DNA from: an uncultured Oscillospiraceae bacterium
GTDB taxonomy: Bacteria > Bacillota > Clostridia > Oscillospirales > Oscillospiraceae
DNA length: 32,709 bases
Direction: 5' to 3'
Assembly: GCA_947629955.1 (NCBI GenBank)
Contig: CANRFT010000025.1
Location: 1 to 32,709, forward strand
Below are positions 1-7,760 of this stretch, piece after piece (within the stretch, counting starts at the first letter, position 1; the number at the start of each line of letters is the position of its first letter). The translations under genes and the position numbers were made by a program. The notes below the pieces were generated by a model. That model had not been told where the DNA came from, made no database searches, and saw only the letters and a program-made list of their open reading frames with translations.

Positions 1-3000
1 TGGTCCAGTCCGCCGTAGCCGATGTCGTAGGCCCAGCCGTCGCCGCCGAAGATCCACACGGCCTTCTTGTTCAGGTACTCCTTCTGGGCCAGGATCTGGG
101 TCGCCAGAGTGCAGGCGGGGCACGGGCACACGGTCTGGCCGGCTTCCTTGGCGGCCTTAACGCCCGCCAGACGCTCCGGCTGCTCGTCGCCGAAGAGCTC
201 CTTGGCCTTGTCGGAGGCAAAGAACGCGATGGTGTCGTCAATGGAGTTGACGTTCTCCTCCAGCGCCTTAATGAGGGCCTGGGCGGGCTCCTGGTTGGCG
301 TCGCCGTCATCATAGGTATCCAGCCACGCCTGAGCAGCCTCCTTGACGGCGGAGCAGGCGTTGACGGTCAACAGCTCCTCTACCTTGGCCTTCAGAGCGT
401 TGCGGATGGCCTTCTGGCCCAGCAGCATGCCCAGGCCGTGCTCGGCGTTGTCCTCGAACAGGGAGTTGGCCCAAGCGGGGCCCTTGCCGTCCTTGTTGAC
501 GGTGTAGGGAGAGGTGGCCGCGGGGCCGCCCCAGATGGAGGAGCAGCCGGTGGCGTTGGAGATGTACATACGGTCGCCGCAGACCTGGGTGACCAGGCGG
601 GCGTAAGCGGTCTCGGCGCAGCCGGCGCAGGAGCCGGAGAACTCAAGCAGGGGCTGCTTGAACTGGCTGCCGGGCACGGTGGCGGTGGTGGCCACCTCGG
701 GCTTCTCGGTGACCTTGGCGACCATGTAGTCGAACACGGGCTGCTTGGCGGCCTCCTGCTCCAGAGGCGCCATGGTCAGGCTCTTGGTGGGGCAGACGCC
801 CACGCACACGGTGCAGCCCATGCAGTCCATGGGGGAGACGGCCATGGTGTACTTGTACAGGCCCTTGCCCTTGCCGGCCTTGAAGTCAACGAGCTGAGCG
901 TTGGCGGGGGCGGCGGCGGCCTCCTCGGCGGAGAGGGCGAAGGGACGGATGGTGGCGTGGGGGCAGACGTAAGCGCACTGGTTGCACTGGATACAGGTCT
1001 GCTCGTTCCAGGAGGGGACGGACACGGCCACGCCGCGCTTCTCATAGGCGGCGGCGCCCTGGCAGAAGGTGCCGTCCACGTGATCCTCGAAGGCGGACAC
1101 GGGGAGGGAGTCGCCGTCCATGCGGCCCACGGGCTGCATGATGGCCTCCACCTGCTTCACGGTGGCGGCGCTGCCCTCCAGCGTGCTGGCCTTGGGGGCG
1201 TCCTCGGCGCCGGCCCAGTCAGCGGGCACCTCGAACTTCCGGTAGGCGGTGGCGCCCAGGTCGATGGCCTTGTGGTTCATGTCCACCACGTCCTGGCCCT
1301 TCTTCAGGTAGGAGTGGGTGGCGGCGTCCTTCATGTACTTGATGGCCTCCTCGGCGGGGAGCACCTTGGCCAGAGAGAAGAACGCGGACTGGAGGATGGT
1401 GTTGGTGCGCTTGCCCATGCCGATCTGGATGGCCAGGTCGATGGCGTTGATGGTGTAGACCTGGATGTTGTGCTCCGCGATGTAGCGCTTGGCCACGGCG
1501 GGCATGTGCTTATCCAGCTCCTCGTCAGACCACTGGCAGTTGATGAGGAAGATGCCGCCGTCCTTTACGTCGCGCACCATGGGGAAGCCCTTGACGATGT
1601 AGGCGGGGACGTGGCAGGCCACAAAGTCGGCCTTGTTGATGTAGTAGGGGCTCTTGATGGGCTTGTCGCCGAAGCGCAGGTGGCTGATAGTCACGCCGCC
1701 GGTCTTCTTGGAGTCGTACTGGAAGTATGCCTGGACGTACTTGTCCGTGTGGTCGCCGATGATCTTGATGGAGTTCTTGTTGGCGCCCACGGTGCCGTCG
1801 CCGCCGAGACCCCAGAACTTGCACTCGATGGTCCCCTCGGCAGCGGTGTTGGGGGAGGGCTTCTCTTCCAGGGAGAGGCCGGTCACGTCGTCCACGATGC
1901 CGATGGTGAACTGGCGCTTGGGCTCGGCCTTGGTCAGCTCCTCATAGACCGCGAACACGCTTGCGGGCGGGGTGTCCTTGGAGCCCAGGCCGTAGCGGCC
2001 GCCGATGACGGAGACGTCGGTCTTCCCGGCGTTGGCCAGGGCGGTGACCACGTCCAGATACAGGGGCTCGCCCTGGGCGCCGGGCTCCTTGGTCCGGTCC
2101 AGCACGGCAATCTTCTTGGCCGTGGCGGGGATGGCGGAGAGCAGCTTGTCGGCCCGGAAGGGGCGGTACAGCCGCACCTTGACGAGACCCACCTTCTCGC
2201 CGTGGGCGTTCAGGTAGTCGATGACCTCCTCGGCCACGTCGCAGATGGAGCCCATAGCGATGATGACCCGGTCGGCGTCCTCGGCGCCGTAGTAGTTGAA
2301 CAGCTGATAGTTCGTGCCCAGCTTGGCGTTGACCTTGGCCATGTACTCCTCCACGATCTCGGGGACCGCGTCGTAGTACTTGTTGCAGGCCTCGCGGTGC
2401 TGGAAGAAGATATCGCCGTTCTCGTGGGAGCCCCGCATGACAGGGGTATTGGGGTTCAGGGCGCGGGCGCGGAAGGCGCTGACGGCGTCCCAGTCCACCA
2501 TATCGGCCAGGTCGTCATAGTCCCAGACGGCCACCTTCTGGATCTCGTGGGAGGTACGGAACCCGTCGAAGAAGTTCAGGAAGGGGACACGGCCCTTGAT
2601 GGCGGCCAGATGGGCCACCGCGCCCAGGTCCATGACCTCCTGCACATTGCCCTCCGCCAGCATGGCGAAGCCGGTCTGCCGGCAGGCCATCACGTCGGAG
2701 TGATCGCCGAAGATGTTCAGCGCGTGGGACGCCACGGTGCGGGCGGACACGTGGAACACGCCGGGCAGCAGCTCGCCGGCGATCTTGTACATGTTGGGGA
2801 TCATCAGCAGCAGGCCCTGAGAGGCGGTGTAGGTGGTGGTCAGGGCGCCGGCGGCCAGAGAGCCGTGGACGGTGCCGGCGGCGCCGGCCTCGGACTCCAT
2901 CTCAATGACCTTAACCGTCTGGCCGAAGATGTTCTTCCGGCCTTGGGCGGCCCACTGGTCCACATTGTCCGCCATGGGGCTGGACGGGGTGATGGGATAG

Positions 3001-3080
3001 ATGCCGGCCACTTCGGTAAACGCGTAGGAGACGTGGGCGGCCGCGGTGTTGCCGTCCATGGACTTGAATTTGCGTGCCAT
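1..3080 (-). CDS. nifJ: Pyruvate:ferredoxin (flavodoxin) oxidoreductase, partial
   Basis: Oxidatively decarboxylates pyruvate to acetyl-CoA and CO2, passing electrons to ferredoxin; central to anaerobic fermentation, cytoplasmic. About 1026 codons are present; the family is about 1170-1180 residues, so the C-terminus lies beyond the left edge. The reading frame begins MARKFKSMDGNTAAAHVSYA, the usual start of single-chain PFOR, followed by the pyrimidine-binding and CoA domains. A two-cluster ferredoxin segment is visible: CMGCTVCVGVCP (complement of about 787-825) and CIQCNQCAYVCPH (about 960-1000). The TPP-binding part carries the cysteine in SGSCAGCAETAY and the GDGWAYDIGYGG motif at the edge. 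The start is fixed by AAAGGAGGAAG about 9 bases upstream. Its own sigma-A promoter and a leader hairpin precede it, and it diverges from comM. Identification is firm. Confidence 0.97.
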   Translation of the reverse strand, partial: MARKFKSMDGNTAAAHVSYAFTEVAGIYPITPSSPMADNVDQWAAQGRKNIFGQTVKVIEMESEAGAAGTVHGSLAAGALTTTYTASQGLLLMIPNMYKIAGELLPGVFHVSARTVASHALNIFGDHSDVMACRQTGFAMLAEGNVQEVMDLGAVAHLAAIKGRVPFLNFFDGFRTSHEIQKVAVWDYDDLADMVDWDAVSAFRARALNPNTPVMRGSHENGDIFFQHREACNKYYDAVPEIVEEYMAKVNAKLGTNYQLFNYYGAEDADRVIIAMGSICDVAEEVIDYLNAHGEKVGLVKVRLYRPFRADKLLSAIPATAKKIAVLDRTKEPGAQGEPLYLDVVTALANAGKTDVSVIGGRYGLGSKDTPPASVFAVYEELTKAEPKRQFTIGIVDDVTGLSLEEKPSPNTAAEGTIECKFWGLGGDGTVGANKNSIKIIGDHTDKYVQAYFQYDSKKTGGVTISHLRFGDKPIKSPYYINKADFVACHVPAYIVKGFPMVRDVKDGGIFLINCQWSDEELDKHMPAVAKRYIAEHNIQVYTINAIDLAIQIGMGKRTNTILQSAFFSLAKVLPAEEAIKYMKDAATHSYLKKGQDVVDMNHKAIDLGATAYRKFEVPADWAGAEDAPKASTLEGSAATVKQVEAIMQPVGRMDGDSLPVSAFEDHVDGTFCQGAAAYEKRGVAVSVPSWNEQTCIQCNQCAYVCPHATIRPFALSAEEAAAAPANAQLVDFKAGKGKGLYKYTMAVSPMDCMGCTVCVGVCPTKSLTMAPLEQEAAKQPVFDYMVAKVTEKPEVATTATVPGSQFKQPLLEFSGSCAGCAETAYARLVTQVCGDRMYISNATGCSSIWGGPAATSPYTVNKDGKGPAWANSLFEDNAEHGLGMLLGQKAIRNALKAKVEELLTVNACSAVKEAAQAWLDTYDDGDANQEPAQALIKALEENVNSIDDTIAFFASDKAKELFGDEQPERLAGVKAAKEAGQTVCPCPACTLATQILAQKEYLNKKAVWIFGGDGWAYDIGYGGLD

Positions 3081-3102
3081 AGGTGTAGCTTCCTCCTTTA
3101 TT

Positions 3103-3120
3103 CGCCGGATCTCTCCGGCG
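3103..3120 (-). promoter_or_regulatory. Hairpin in nifJ leader
   Basis: A perfect 7-bp inverted repeat, CGCCGGA-TCTC-TCCGGCG, lies between the nifJ transcription start and the ribosome binding site. There is no U-tract, so it is not a terminator. A 5' mRNA-stabilising hairpin is the simplest reading. The role is inferred. Confidence 0.5.
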
Positions 3121-3143
3121 GATTTGTCTCACATACGCCATTA

Positions 3144-3172
3144 AATATATCACGCCCCGTCCCGTTTTGCAA
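3144..3172 (-). promoter_or_regulatory. Sigma-A promoter of nifJ
   Basis: On the minus strand TTGCAA (-35, 3172-3167) and TATATT (-10, 3149-3144) are separated by 17 bases. The predicted leader is about 57 bases. Confidence 0.7.
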
Positions 3173-3221
3173 TCGTCAGATTGTGTTTTTTTCGGCAAAA
3201 CGATGCAGAATTTTGAGCGGG

Positions 3222-3250
3222 TTGCGGAAAGGGAAAAAGTGTGCTAAACT
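3222..3250 (+). promoter_or_regulatory. Sigma-A promoter of comM
   Basis: TTGCGG (3222-3227), 17-base spacer, TAAACT (3245-3250). The predicted start of transcription is about 22 bases before the comM start codon, and the ribosome binding site GAGAGGAGGG lies between them. The -10 hexamer and spacing match the kinase promoter at 13115-13143. Confidence 0.65.
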
Positions 3251-3278
3251 GTCAGAAAAACGAGAGGAGGGTGTCCCC

Positions 3279-4805
3279 ATGGTGCGCAACGTGATGTCCC
3301 TGGGTCTGCAGGGGGTGGCGGGCTATCCGGTCACCGCCGAATGCGCCCTGTCCGGCGGCCTGCCCGCCTTCGACGTGGTGGGCCTGCCCGACGCCGCCGT
3401 GAAGGAGGCCCGGGAGCGGGTGCGCTCCGCCATCAAGTGCAGCGGGTTCGACTTCCCCGTGTCCCGCATCACCGTGAACCTGGCCCCGGCGGACCGGAAG
3501 AAAGCGGGCACCGTGTACGATCTGCCTATCCTGGTGGGCATTTTGGCCGCCGGCGGGCAGATCTCGCTCAGGAAGGAGCAGAAGTCCGCCTTTTTGGGGG
3601 AGCTGTCTCTGGATGGGAAGCTTCGGCCGGTGTCCGGGGTGCTGCCCATGGCCCTGGCCGCTCTGCGGGCGGGGATGGAGCGGCTGTATGTCCCCGCCGA
3701 CAACGCCCCTGAGGCCACCCTGGCCGGAGAGGGGCTGGAGGTCATCCCGGTGAACACCGTGGAGGAGCTGGCCGCCCACCTGTCGGGTGACGCGCCCATC
3801 GACCCCGCCCCGCCCTGGACGCCGGAGAACGCCGCCTATACCGGCCCGGATTTCAGCGAGGTCAAGGGCCAGGAGCAGGCCAAGCGGGCCCTGGAGGTGG
3901 CCGCCGCCGGCGGGCACCATGTGCTGATGACTGGCAGCCCCGGCGCGGGCAAGTCCATGATGGCCAAACGCCTGCCCTCCATCCTGCCGGATATGACCCG
4001 GGAGGAGGCCCTGGCCTGCACGGAGATCTACTCGGTGATGGGCATGACCAGCCGGGAGGAGCCCATGGTGCTGCGGCGGCCCTTCCGCTCCCCCCACCAC
4101 ACCATCTCCGCCGTGGCCATGGTAGGGGGCGGCGCCACCCTGCGGCCCGGTGAGATCTCATTGGCACACAACGGCGTCCTCTTTCTGGACGAGCTGCCCG
4201 AGTTCCACGCCGACGTGCTGGAGGTCCTCCGCCAGCCCCTGGAGGACGGCCAGGCCAACCTGACCCGGGTGACCGGCTCGGTGACCTATCCCAGCCGGTT
4301 CATGCTGGTGTGCGCCATGAACCCCTGCAAGTGCGGCTGGTACGGCCACCCCTCCGGCCGGTGTACCTGTACCGAGCAGTCCATCCGCCGGTATCTGTCA
4401 AGGCTGTCCGGCCCCATGCTGGACCGCATCGATATCTGCGTGGACGTGCCCTCTCTGGAGTACGACGAGCTGTCCGGCGAGTCCGGCCCGGCGGAGCCCT
4501 CCAGCGTCATCCGGGCCCGGGTCAACGCCGCCCGGGCCGTCCAGCGAAAGCGCTTTGGTCCCGACGGCCCCGCCTGCAACGCCCAGATGGGCCCCAAAGA
4601 GCTGAAGTCGTACTGCGCCCTGGACGAGGGCTGCCAGCAGCTCATCCGGGGGGCCTATGACCGGCTGGGCCTCACCGCCCGGAGCTATGACCGCATCCTG
4701 CGGGTGGCCCGGACCATCGCCGACCTGGACGGGGCGGAGGGCATCGAAGTGCAGCACCTGGCGGAAGCGTTGCAATACCGCCCTCCCGAGCATCTGAGAG
4801 TATGA
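3279..4805 (+). CDS. comM: YifB/ComM family Mg-chelatase-like AAA+ ATPase
   Basis: 508-residue AAA+ ATPase of the YifB/ComM family. In naturally competent bacteria ComM is a hexameric helicase promoting branch migration during recombination; in clostridia the role is less clear. The N-terminal third is the ChlI-like (Lon-protease-fold) domain (MVRNVMSLGLQGVAGYPV, FDVVGLPDAAVKEARERV). The AAA+ core follows, with Walker A GSPGAGKSMM at about residue 219 and Walker B VLFLDELPEF. A cysteine-bearing stretch CAMNPCKCGWYG and a C-terminal helical domain typical of the family complete it. The frame stays open upstream through the antisense of nifJ to about position 438, but the true start is the ATG at 3279: it has a strong ribosome binding site, a promoter just upstream, and is where family homology begins. 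Length is normal. Confidence 0.95.
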   Translation: MVRNVMSLGLQGVAGYPVTAECALSGGLPAFDVVGLPDAAVKEARERVRSAIKCSGFDFPVSRITVNLAPADRKKAGTVYDLPILVGILAAGGQISLRKEQKSAFLGELSLDGKLRPVSGVLPMALAALRAGMERLYVPADNAPEATLAGEGLEVIPVNTVEELAAHLSGDAPIDPAPPWTPENAAYTGPDFSEVKGQEQAKRALEVAAAGGHHVLMTGSPGAGKSMMAKRLPSILPDMTREEALACTEIYSVMGMTSREEPMVLRRPFRSPHHTISAVAMVGGGATLRPGEISLAHNGVLFLDELPEFHADVLEVLRQPLEDGQANLTRVTGSVTYPSRFMLVCAMNPCKCGWYGHPSGRCTCTEQSIRRYLSRLSGPMLDRIDICVDVPSLEYDELSGESGPAEPSSVIRARVNAARAVQRKRFGPDGPACNAQMGPKELKSYCALDEGCQQLIRGAYDRLGLTARSYDRILRVARTIADLDGAEGIEVQHLAEALQYRPPEHLRV

Positions 4806-4842
4806 AAAAATCCCTCTCCGTTTTTCGGAGAGGGATTCCCTT
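4805..4842. terminator. Bidirectional terminator between comM and secG
   Basis: Perfect 11-bp stem ATCCCTCTCCG / CGGAGAGGGAT (4810-4820, 4826-4836) with loop TTTTT. A run of six A on the left gives a good U-tract for the minus-strand secG message; the right side (TCCCTTT) is weaker. It starts at the last base of the comM stop codon and serves two convergent genes. Confidence 0.85.
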
Positions 4843-4852
4843 TGCGCTGTTC

Positions 4853-5095
4853 TCAGGCGAACACGATGCCGATGATCAGGGTCAGCACCATAAAGCCGAT
4901 GGCCACCCACTTGGTGATGCGGGCCAGCTTGGCGTCGGCGGTCTTGGCCTTGTTCTTGGACAGGAAGGTGTCGGCGCCGCCGGCAATGGCTCCGGACAGG
5001 CCGGCGCTCTTGCCGGACTGGAGCATCACGATGGCGATGAGCACCAGGGCCAGGATGAAGTAGAAGATGGACAGCACGATCTGAACGGTAGTCAT
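4853..5095 (-). CDS. secG: Preprotein translocase subunit SecG
   Basis: 80-residue integral membrane protein, the small non-essential partner of SecY and SecE in the general secretion channel. Two hydrophobic segments are visible (about residues 4-24, VQIVLSIFYFILALVLIAIV, and 58-79). They flank a cytoplasmic loop with the family hallmark MLQSGKSAGLSGAIAGGADT. The start MTTVQIVL is preceded by GAAAGGAAT; an in-frame extension upstream to 5275 runs through the promoter and is not coding. It is monocistronic, with its own promoter and terminator. Length is typical of Firmicute SecG. Confidence 0.95.
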   Translation of the reverse strand: MTTVQIVLSIFYFILALVLIAIVMLQSGKSAGLSGAIAGGADTFLSKNKAKTADAKLARITKWVAIGFMVLTLIIGIVFA

Positions 5096-5160
5096 ATTGG
5101 ATCGATTCCTTTCGGTTTGCAGTCTCAAATGGGCATGATTTGCCCGCACAGGTAAAATGT

Positions 5161-5189
5161 ATGGTACCACACTCTTCCGGAGATTGCAA
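5161..5189 (-). promoter_or_regulatory. Sigma-A promoter of secG
   Basis: On the minus strand TTGCAA (5189-5184), 17-base spacer, TACCAT (5166-5161). The roughly 60-base leader contains a short GGGCA/TGCCC hairpin (5131-5145) of unknown meaning. Confidence 0.65.
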
Positions 5190-5257
5190 GTATTTTTTTG
5201 ATTTGCCCTCCATTTTTTTGCCGGGAGGGGCCCGGATGGAAAAATTTCAAAAAATTT

Positions 5258-5271
5258 AGAACAAGTGTTTG
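5258..5271 (+). promoter_or_regulatory. LexA operator (SOS box) on the lexA promoter
   Basis: AGAACAAGTGTTTG matches the Bacillus-type LexA consensus CGAACRNRYGTTYG at 13 of 14 positions. It overlaps the -35 hexamer of the lexA promoter, as expected for autoregulation. Confidence 0.8.
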
Positions 5272-5297
5272 ACAAAGCAAACGATTTGTTGTATACT
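5269..5297 (+). promoter_or_regulatory. Sigma-A promoter of lexA
   Basis: Consensus TTGACA (5269-5274), exactly 17 bases, TATACT (5292-5297). The SOS box covers the -35. A second small dyad, CAAA-CGA-TTTG, sits in the spacer (5278-5288) and may or may not be bound. Confidence 0.85.
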
Positions 5298-5338
5298 ACC
5301 CCATAGACAGGACCGTTGCATCGAGGGAGGAGTTATTT

Positions 5339-5938
5339 ATGAGTAAGCTGACCCCCAAGCAGCAGCAGATCTACGACTATATCCTGGCATTCACCGACGC
5401 CCACGGCTACCCCCCCTCGGTGCGGGAGATCGCCGAGGCGGTGGAGCTGAAATCCCCCTCCACCGTTCACTTCCATCTGAAGGGGCTCCGGGAGGCGGGG
5501 CTCATCTCCCAGGCGGAGGGCAAGACACGGGCCATCACCATCACCGACGGGGCCCACAACCGGAGGGACCAGGTGCCCCTGGTGGGCTATGTGGCCGCCG
5601 GCTCCCCCATCCTGGCCCAGGAGAACATCGAGGATTATCTCACCTTCGACACAGGCGGCCTCACCGGGGAGCACTTCGCCCTGAAGGTCCGGGGCGAGTC
5701 CATGATCGAGGCGGGCATCCTGCCCGGCGACCTGGTGGTGGTCCACCAGCAGCAACAGGTCCGTAGCGGCGACATCGTAGTGGCCCTCTTTGAGGACGAG
5801 GCCACCGTCAAGACCTTCCGCCGCATCGATGGCCACGTCTGGCTCATGCCGGAGAACTCCAGTCCTGCGTACCAGCCCATCGACGGGGAGGGCTGCTCCA
5901 TTCTGGGCAGAGTGGTGGCGGTCATCCGGCGGTATTGA
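5339..5938 (+). CDS. lexA: LexA repressor (SOS regulator)
   Basis: 199-residue self-cleaving repressor of the DNA damage response. Residues 1-65 form the winged-helix DNA-binding domain (KQQQIYDYILAF, PPSVREIAEAV, LKSPSTVHFHLKGL). The scissile Ala87-Gly88 bond lies in VGYVAAGSPILA. The catalytic dyad is Ser121 (VRGESMIEAG) and Lys158 (DEATVKTF). All residues needed for RecA-stimulated autoproteolysis are present. The ATG at 5339 is preceded by GGGAGGAG. A near-consensus LexA box on its own promoter shows autoregulation. It is followed by a strong terminator, so monocistronic. Identification is secure. Confidence 0.97.
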   Translation: MSKLTPKQQQIYDYILAFTDAHGYPPSVREIAEAVELKSPSTVHFHLKGLREAGLISQAEGKTRAITITDGAHNRRDQVPLVGYVAAGSPILAQENIEDYLTFDTGGLTGEHFALKVRGESMIEAGILPGDLVVVHQQQQVRSGDIVVALFEDEATVKTFRRIDGHVWLMPENSSPAYQPIDGEGCSILGRVVAVIRRY

Positions 5939-5963
5939 GCCGGGAACAGCCAGAGCAGAGACC

Positions 5964-5995
5964 GGCCCCCGCTGTTTTCACAGCGGGGGCCTTTT
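5964..5995 (+). terminator. Terminator of lexA
   Basis: Perfect 12-bp stem GGCCCCCGCTGT / ACAGCGGGGGCC (5964-5975, 5980-5991), loop TTTC, then TTTT. It ends just before the convergent amidase stop codon. Confidence 0.9.
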
Positions 5996-6000
5996 CGCGT

Positions 6001-6828
6001 CTATCCGTCCAGTTCCTTCAGCCGGTACAGCATGGTGGCCACTTCCTCCCGGGTGGCGAAGCTCCCGTAGCGCAGCGCGTCGCCGTCCCCCTGGATGACG
6101 CCGTTTCCCTCCGCCCAGGCCCGTCCCTCGGCCGACCAGCCGGCGGGCTCCCTTTTCGCCTGGCGGCCCAGCCAGTTGTCCAGCATGGCGTCGAACTTCT
6201 CCTGTGTCACGTCGTCGTCCTCCTCTCCCGCTATCGCTTTAGCCACATCGGCCCGGAACTCATCCATGGACTTGCCGAACCTGGGAAACCAGTGCTCCAC
6301 GTCGGCGTGGCCGGAGGCGATCCCCCGCCGGTATCCCTCGCTGTGGCAGATGACCACGCTGTCCGCCAGCGGGTCGAGCTCATACAGTTTACATAACATC
6401 GCGGTCAGCTCCACCGCCTCCCGATAGATCTGGGCGAAGTAGCCCCCGTCCGTCAAATCGTCCTCGCAGATCTCGAAGCTGATGTGGGTGTCGTTGGCGC
6501 TCCTGCCGGAGGTGCCGGTGCCGGCGTGCCAGCCCCGGTGATCCCAGGGCAGGGTCTGGACGGCGGCTACGGTGCCGTCGTCCAGCTTCCCGATGAAGGC
6601 GTGGACCCCCACGTCCAGACCGGGCCGGTTCCAGTCGTTGCCGTTTTGGTTGATCCCCAGCGCTTTCAGCAGAGCTTCACGGTTCGGGTCGTCCTCCGCC
6701 GGCTGGACGTACCGCCGGAGCGTGGGGTTGTTCGCCCCGGTGGAGTGGACCATCACCCCTTTTGGCGCGATGGTCCGTCCGGTTTTGTAGCAGTCGCTGT
6801 CGGTCAGCAGACATTTAAGCCTCTCCAT
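6001..6828 (-). CDS. N-acetylmuramoyl-L-alanine amidase with SLH-like tail
   Basis: 275-residue amidase_2-type (PGRP/T7-lysozyme-like) enzyme that would cut the bond between muramic acid and L-alanine in peptidoglycan. Candidate zinc ligands and catalytic residues are His28 (GVMVHSTG), the histidines in WDHRGWHAGTG, and the segment ICHSEGYRRGIASGHADVEH. The last 40 or so residues (RAWAEGNGVIQGDGDALRYG, then FATREEVATMLYRLKEL) resemble one S-layer-homology motif. No signal peptide is visible, which resembles phage-type endolysins; no other phage genes are near, so it is probably a domesticated relative. The start at 6828 was chosen over an in-frame upstream start at 6867 because GGGAGGAGAG lies just before it. 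No convincing promoter was seen upstream. Confidence 0.88.
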   Translation of the reverse strand: MERLKCLLTDSDCYKTGRTIAPKGVMVHSTGANNPTLRRYVQPAEDDPNREALLKALGINQNGNDWNRPGLDVGVHAFIGKLDDGTVAAVQTLPWDHRGWHAGTGTSGRSANDTHISFEICEDDLTDGGYFAQIYREAVELTAMLCKLYELDPLADSVVICHSEGYRRGIASGHADVEHWFPRFGKSMDEFRADVAKAIAGEEDDDVTQEKFDAMLDNWLGRQAKREPAGWSAEGRAWAEGNGVIQGDGDALRYGSFATREEVATMLYRLKELDG

Positions 6829-6908
6829 TGGCTCTCTCCTCCCGTCCCCGGATTTGCCCCCGGTCATTCCTATGCGAAAGCGGCCGAAAGGGTGTCCCAG
6901 GGCAGCGG

Positions 6909-6940
6909 AAAAGCGCCTCTGTCAGGTTGGACAGAGGCGC
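6909..6940 (-). terminator. Terminator of the fumarase-hydrolase operon
   Basis: Perfect 11-bp stem GCGCCTCTGTC / GACAGAGGCGC (6913-6923, 6930-6940) with loop AGGTTG. On the minus strand it is followed by TTTT, so it ends the fumA-fumB-hydrolase message. Confidence 0.75.
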
Positions 6941-6962
6941 ATTCGACGATATGGAGTTTGCC

Positions 6963-7760
6963 TTACTTCAAATTCTGAACAAAACACATGATTCTTTTGT
7001 TTACCAATACCGGGTTATCAACATTGGAATTATGAGCGGCGCCAGGGATCCATATCAACGGATAACCGGTCCGTTTTGCCCACTCCCTGTTGTAGGCTTT
7101 GACTTTCCCCGTATGGTCTTTTTCTCCGACGAGCAGAAGAACGGGGCAGGGAATTTCACATGCCCTGTTATCATTCAGAAAGCCGGCATACCCGACCCCC
7201 ATAAGATGACACAGCTCCGCTTTCCCGTACCCGTCGATCATGGCCGCCATATTTGCCCGGCCGGTTTCCGTGGCCGCGTTTTGCGCTGCCACCGCTGATT
7301 TCAGCAGTTTTAGCGGAAACAGCTTTGCCATCCACTCGATTTGCCTGAGCCACCACAGATCGGACTTTGAATAATAATCTCCATACGGCGTTGAGTCGAT
7401 GGCCACAAAGCCTTTCACCATTTCTGGATACCTGCAAATAAAGGCCTGTGAAATAAATCCGCCCATGGACTGCCCGATCAGTATGACCGCGGTAACTCCG
7501 CACTCATCAAGGATCTTCTTCATCCCATTGGCCGCGTTTTCATAGGTAAACTCCGGGTATGGCCTCGATTCCCCGTGAGCGGGAGCGTCCCACACAATGA
7601 TATTGTGGCTTTCCGCAAAGGCCGAAACCTGCTGTTCAAACATAGTGTGGTCCCCAGTCAGCCCATGGAGAAAAAACAGCGTGTCCCTGGATAGATCAAA
7701 AACATCCGATCTCCAGTAGACGATACGCCCTATGGAGTCTTCAATTATCCGCTTCTGCAT
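6963..7760 (-). CDS. Alpha/beta hydrolase
   Basis: 265-residue alpha/beta-hydrolase-fold protein; substrate unknown. The oxyanion-hole motif FFLHGLTGDH, the nucleophile elbow IGQSMGGF (Ser), an acid in LLVGEKDHTG and the late histidine in IPGAAHNSNV give a full catalytic triad. Such proteins are typically esterases, lipases or C-C hydrolases. The ATG at 7760 overlaps the fumB stop codon by one base (TGATG), with AAAGG upstream; a GTG three bases earlier is an alternative start. It is visibly poorer in G+C than its neighbours, with many A/T-ending codons, suggesting recent acquisition into the fumarase operon. No link to the fumarase reaction can be inferred from sequence. Confidence 0.85.
   Translation of the reverse strand: MQKRIIEDSIGRIVYWRSDVFDLSRDTLFFLHGLTGDHTMFEQQVSAFAESHNIIVWDAPAHGESRPYPEFTYENAANGMKKILDECGVTAVILIGQSMGGFISQAFICRYPEMVKGFVAIDSTPYGDYYSKSDLWWLRQIEWMAKLFPLKLLKSAVAAQNAATETGRANMAAMIDGYGKAELCHLMGVGYAGFLNDNRACEIPCPVLLLVGEKDHTGKVKAYNREWAKRTGYPLIWIPGAAHNSNVDNPVLVNKRIMCFVQNLK

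Noticed and set aside
438-3278. A very long open frame on the plus strand antisense to nifJ, continuous with comM
   Set aside because: It is low in complexity (Gly, Val, His, Leu rich), as expected for the complement of a GC-rich coding gene with strong codon bias, and has no family features. The comM start at 3279 has its own promoter and ribosome binding site.
6001-6828. Prophage remnant indicated by the phage-type amidase
   Set aside because: No holin, integrase, tail or other phage gene is near, and an SLH-like tail suggests a cellular protein.
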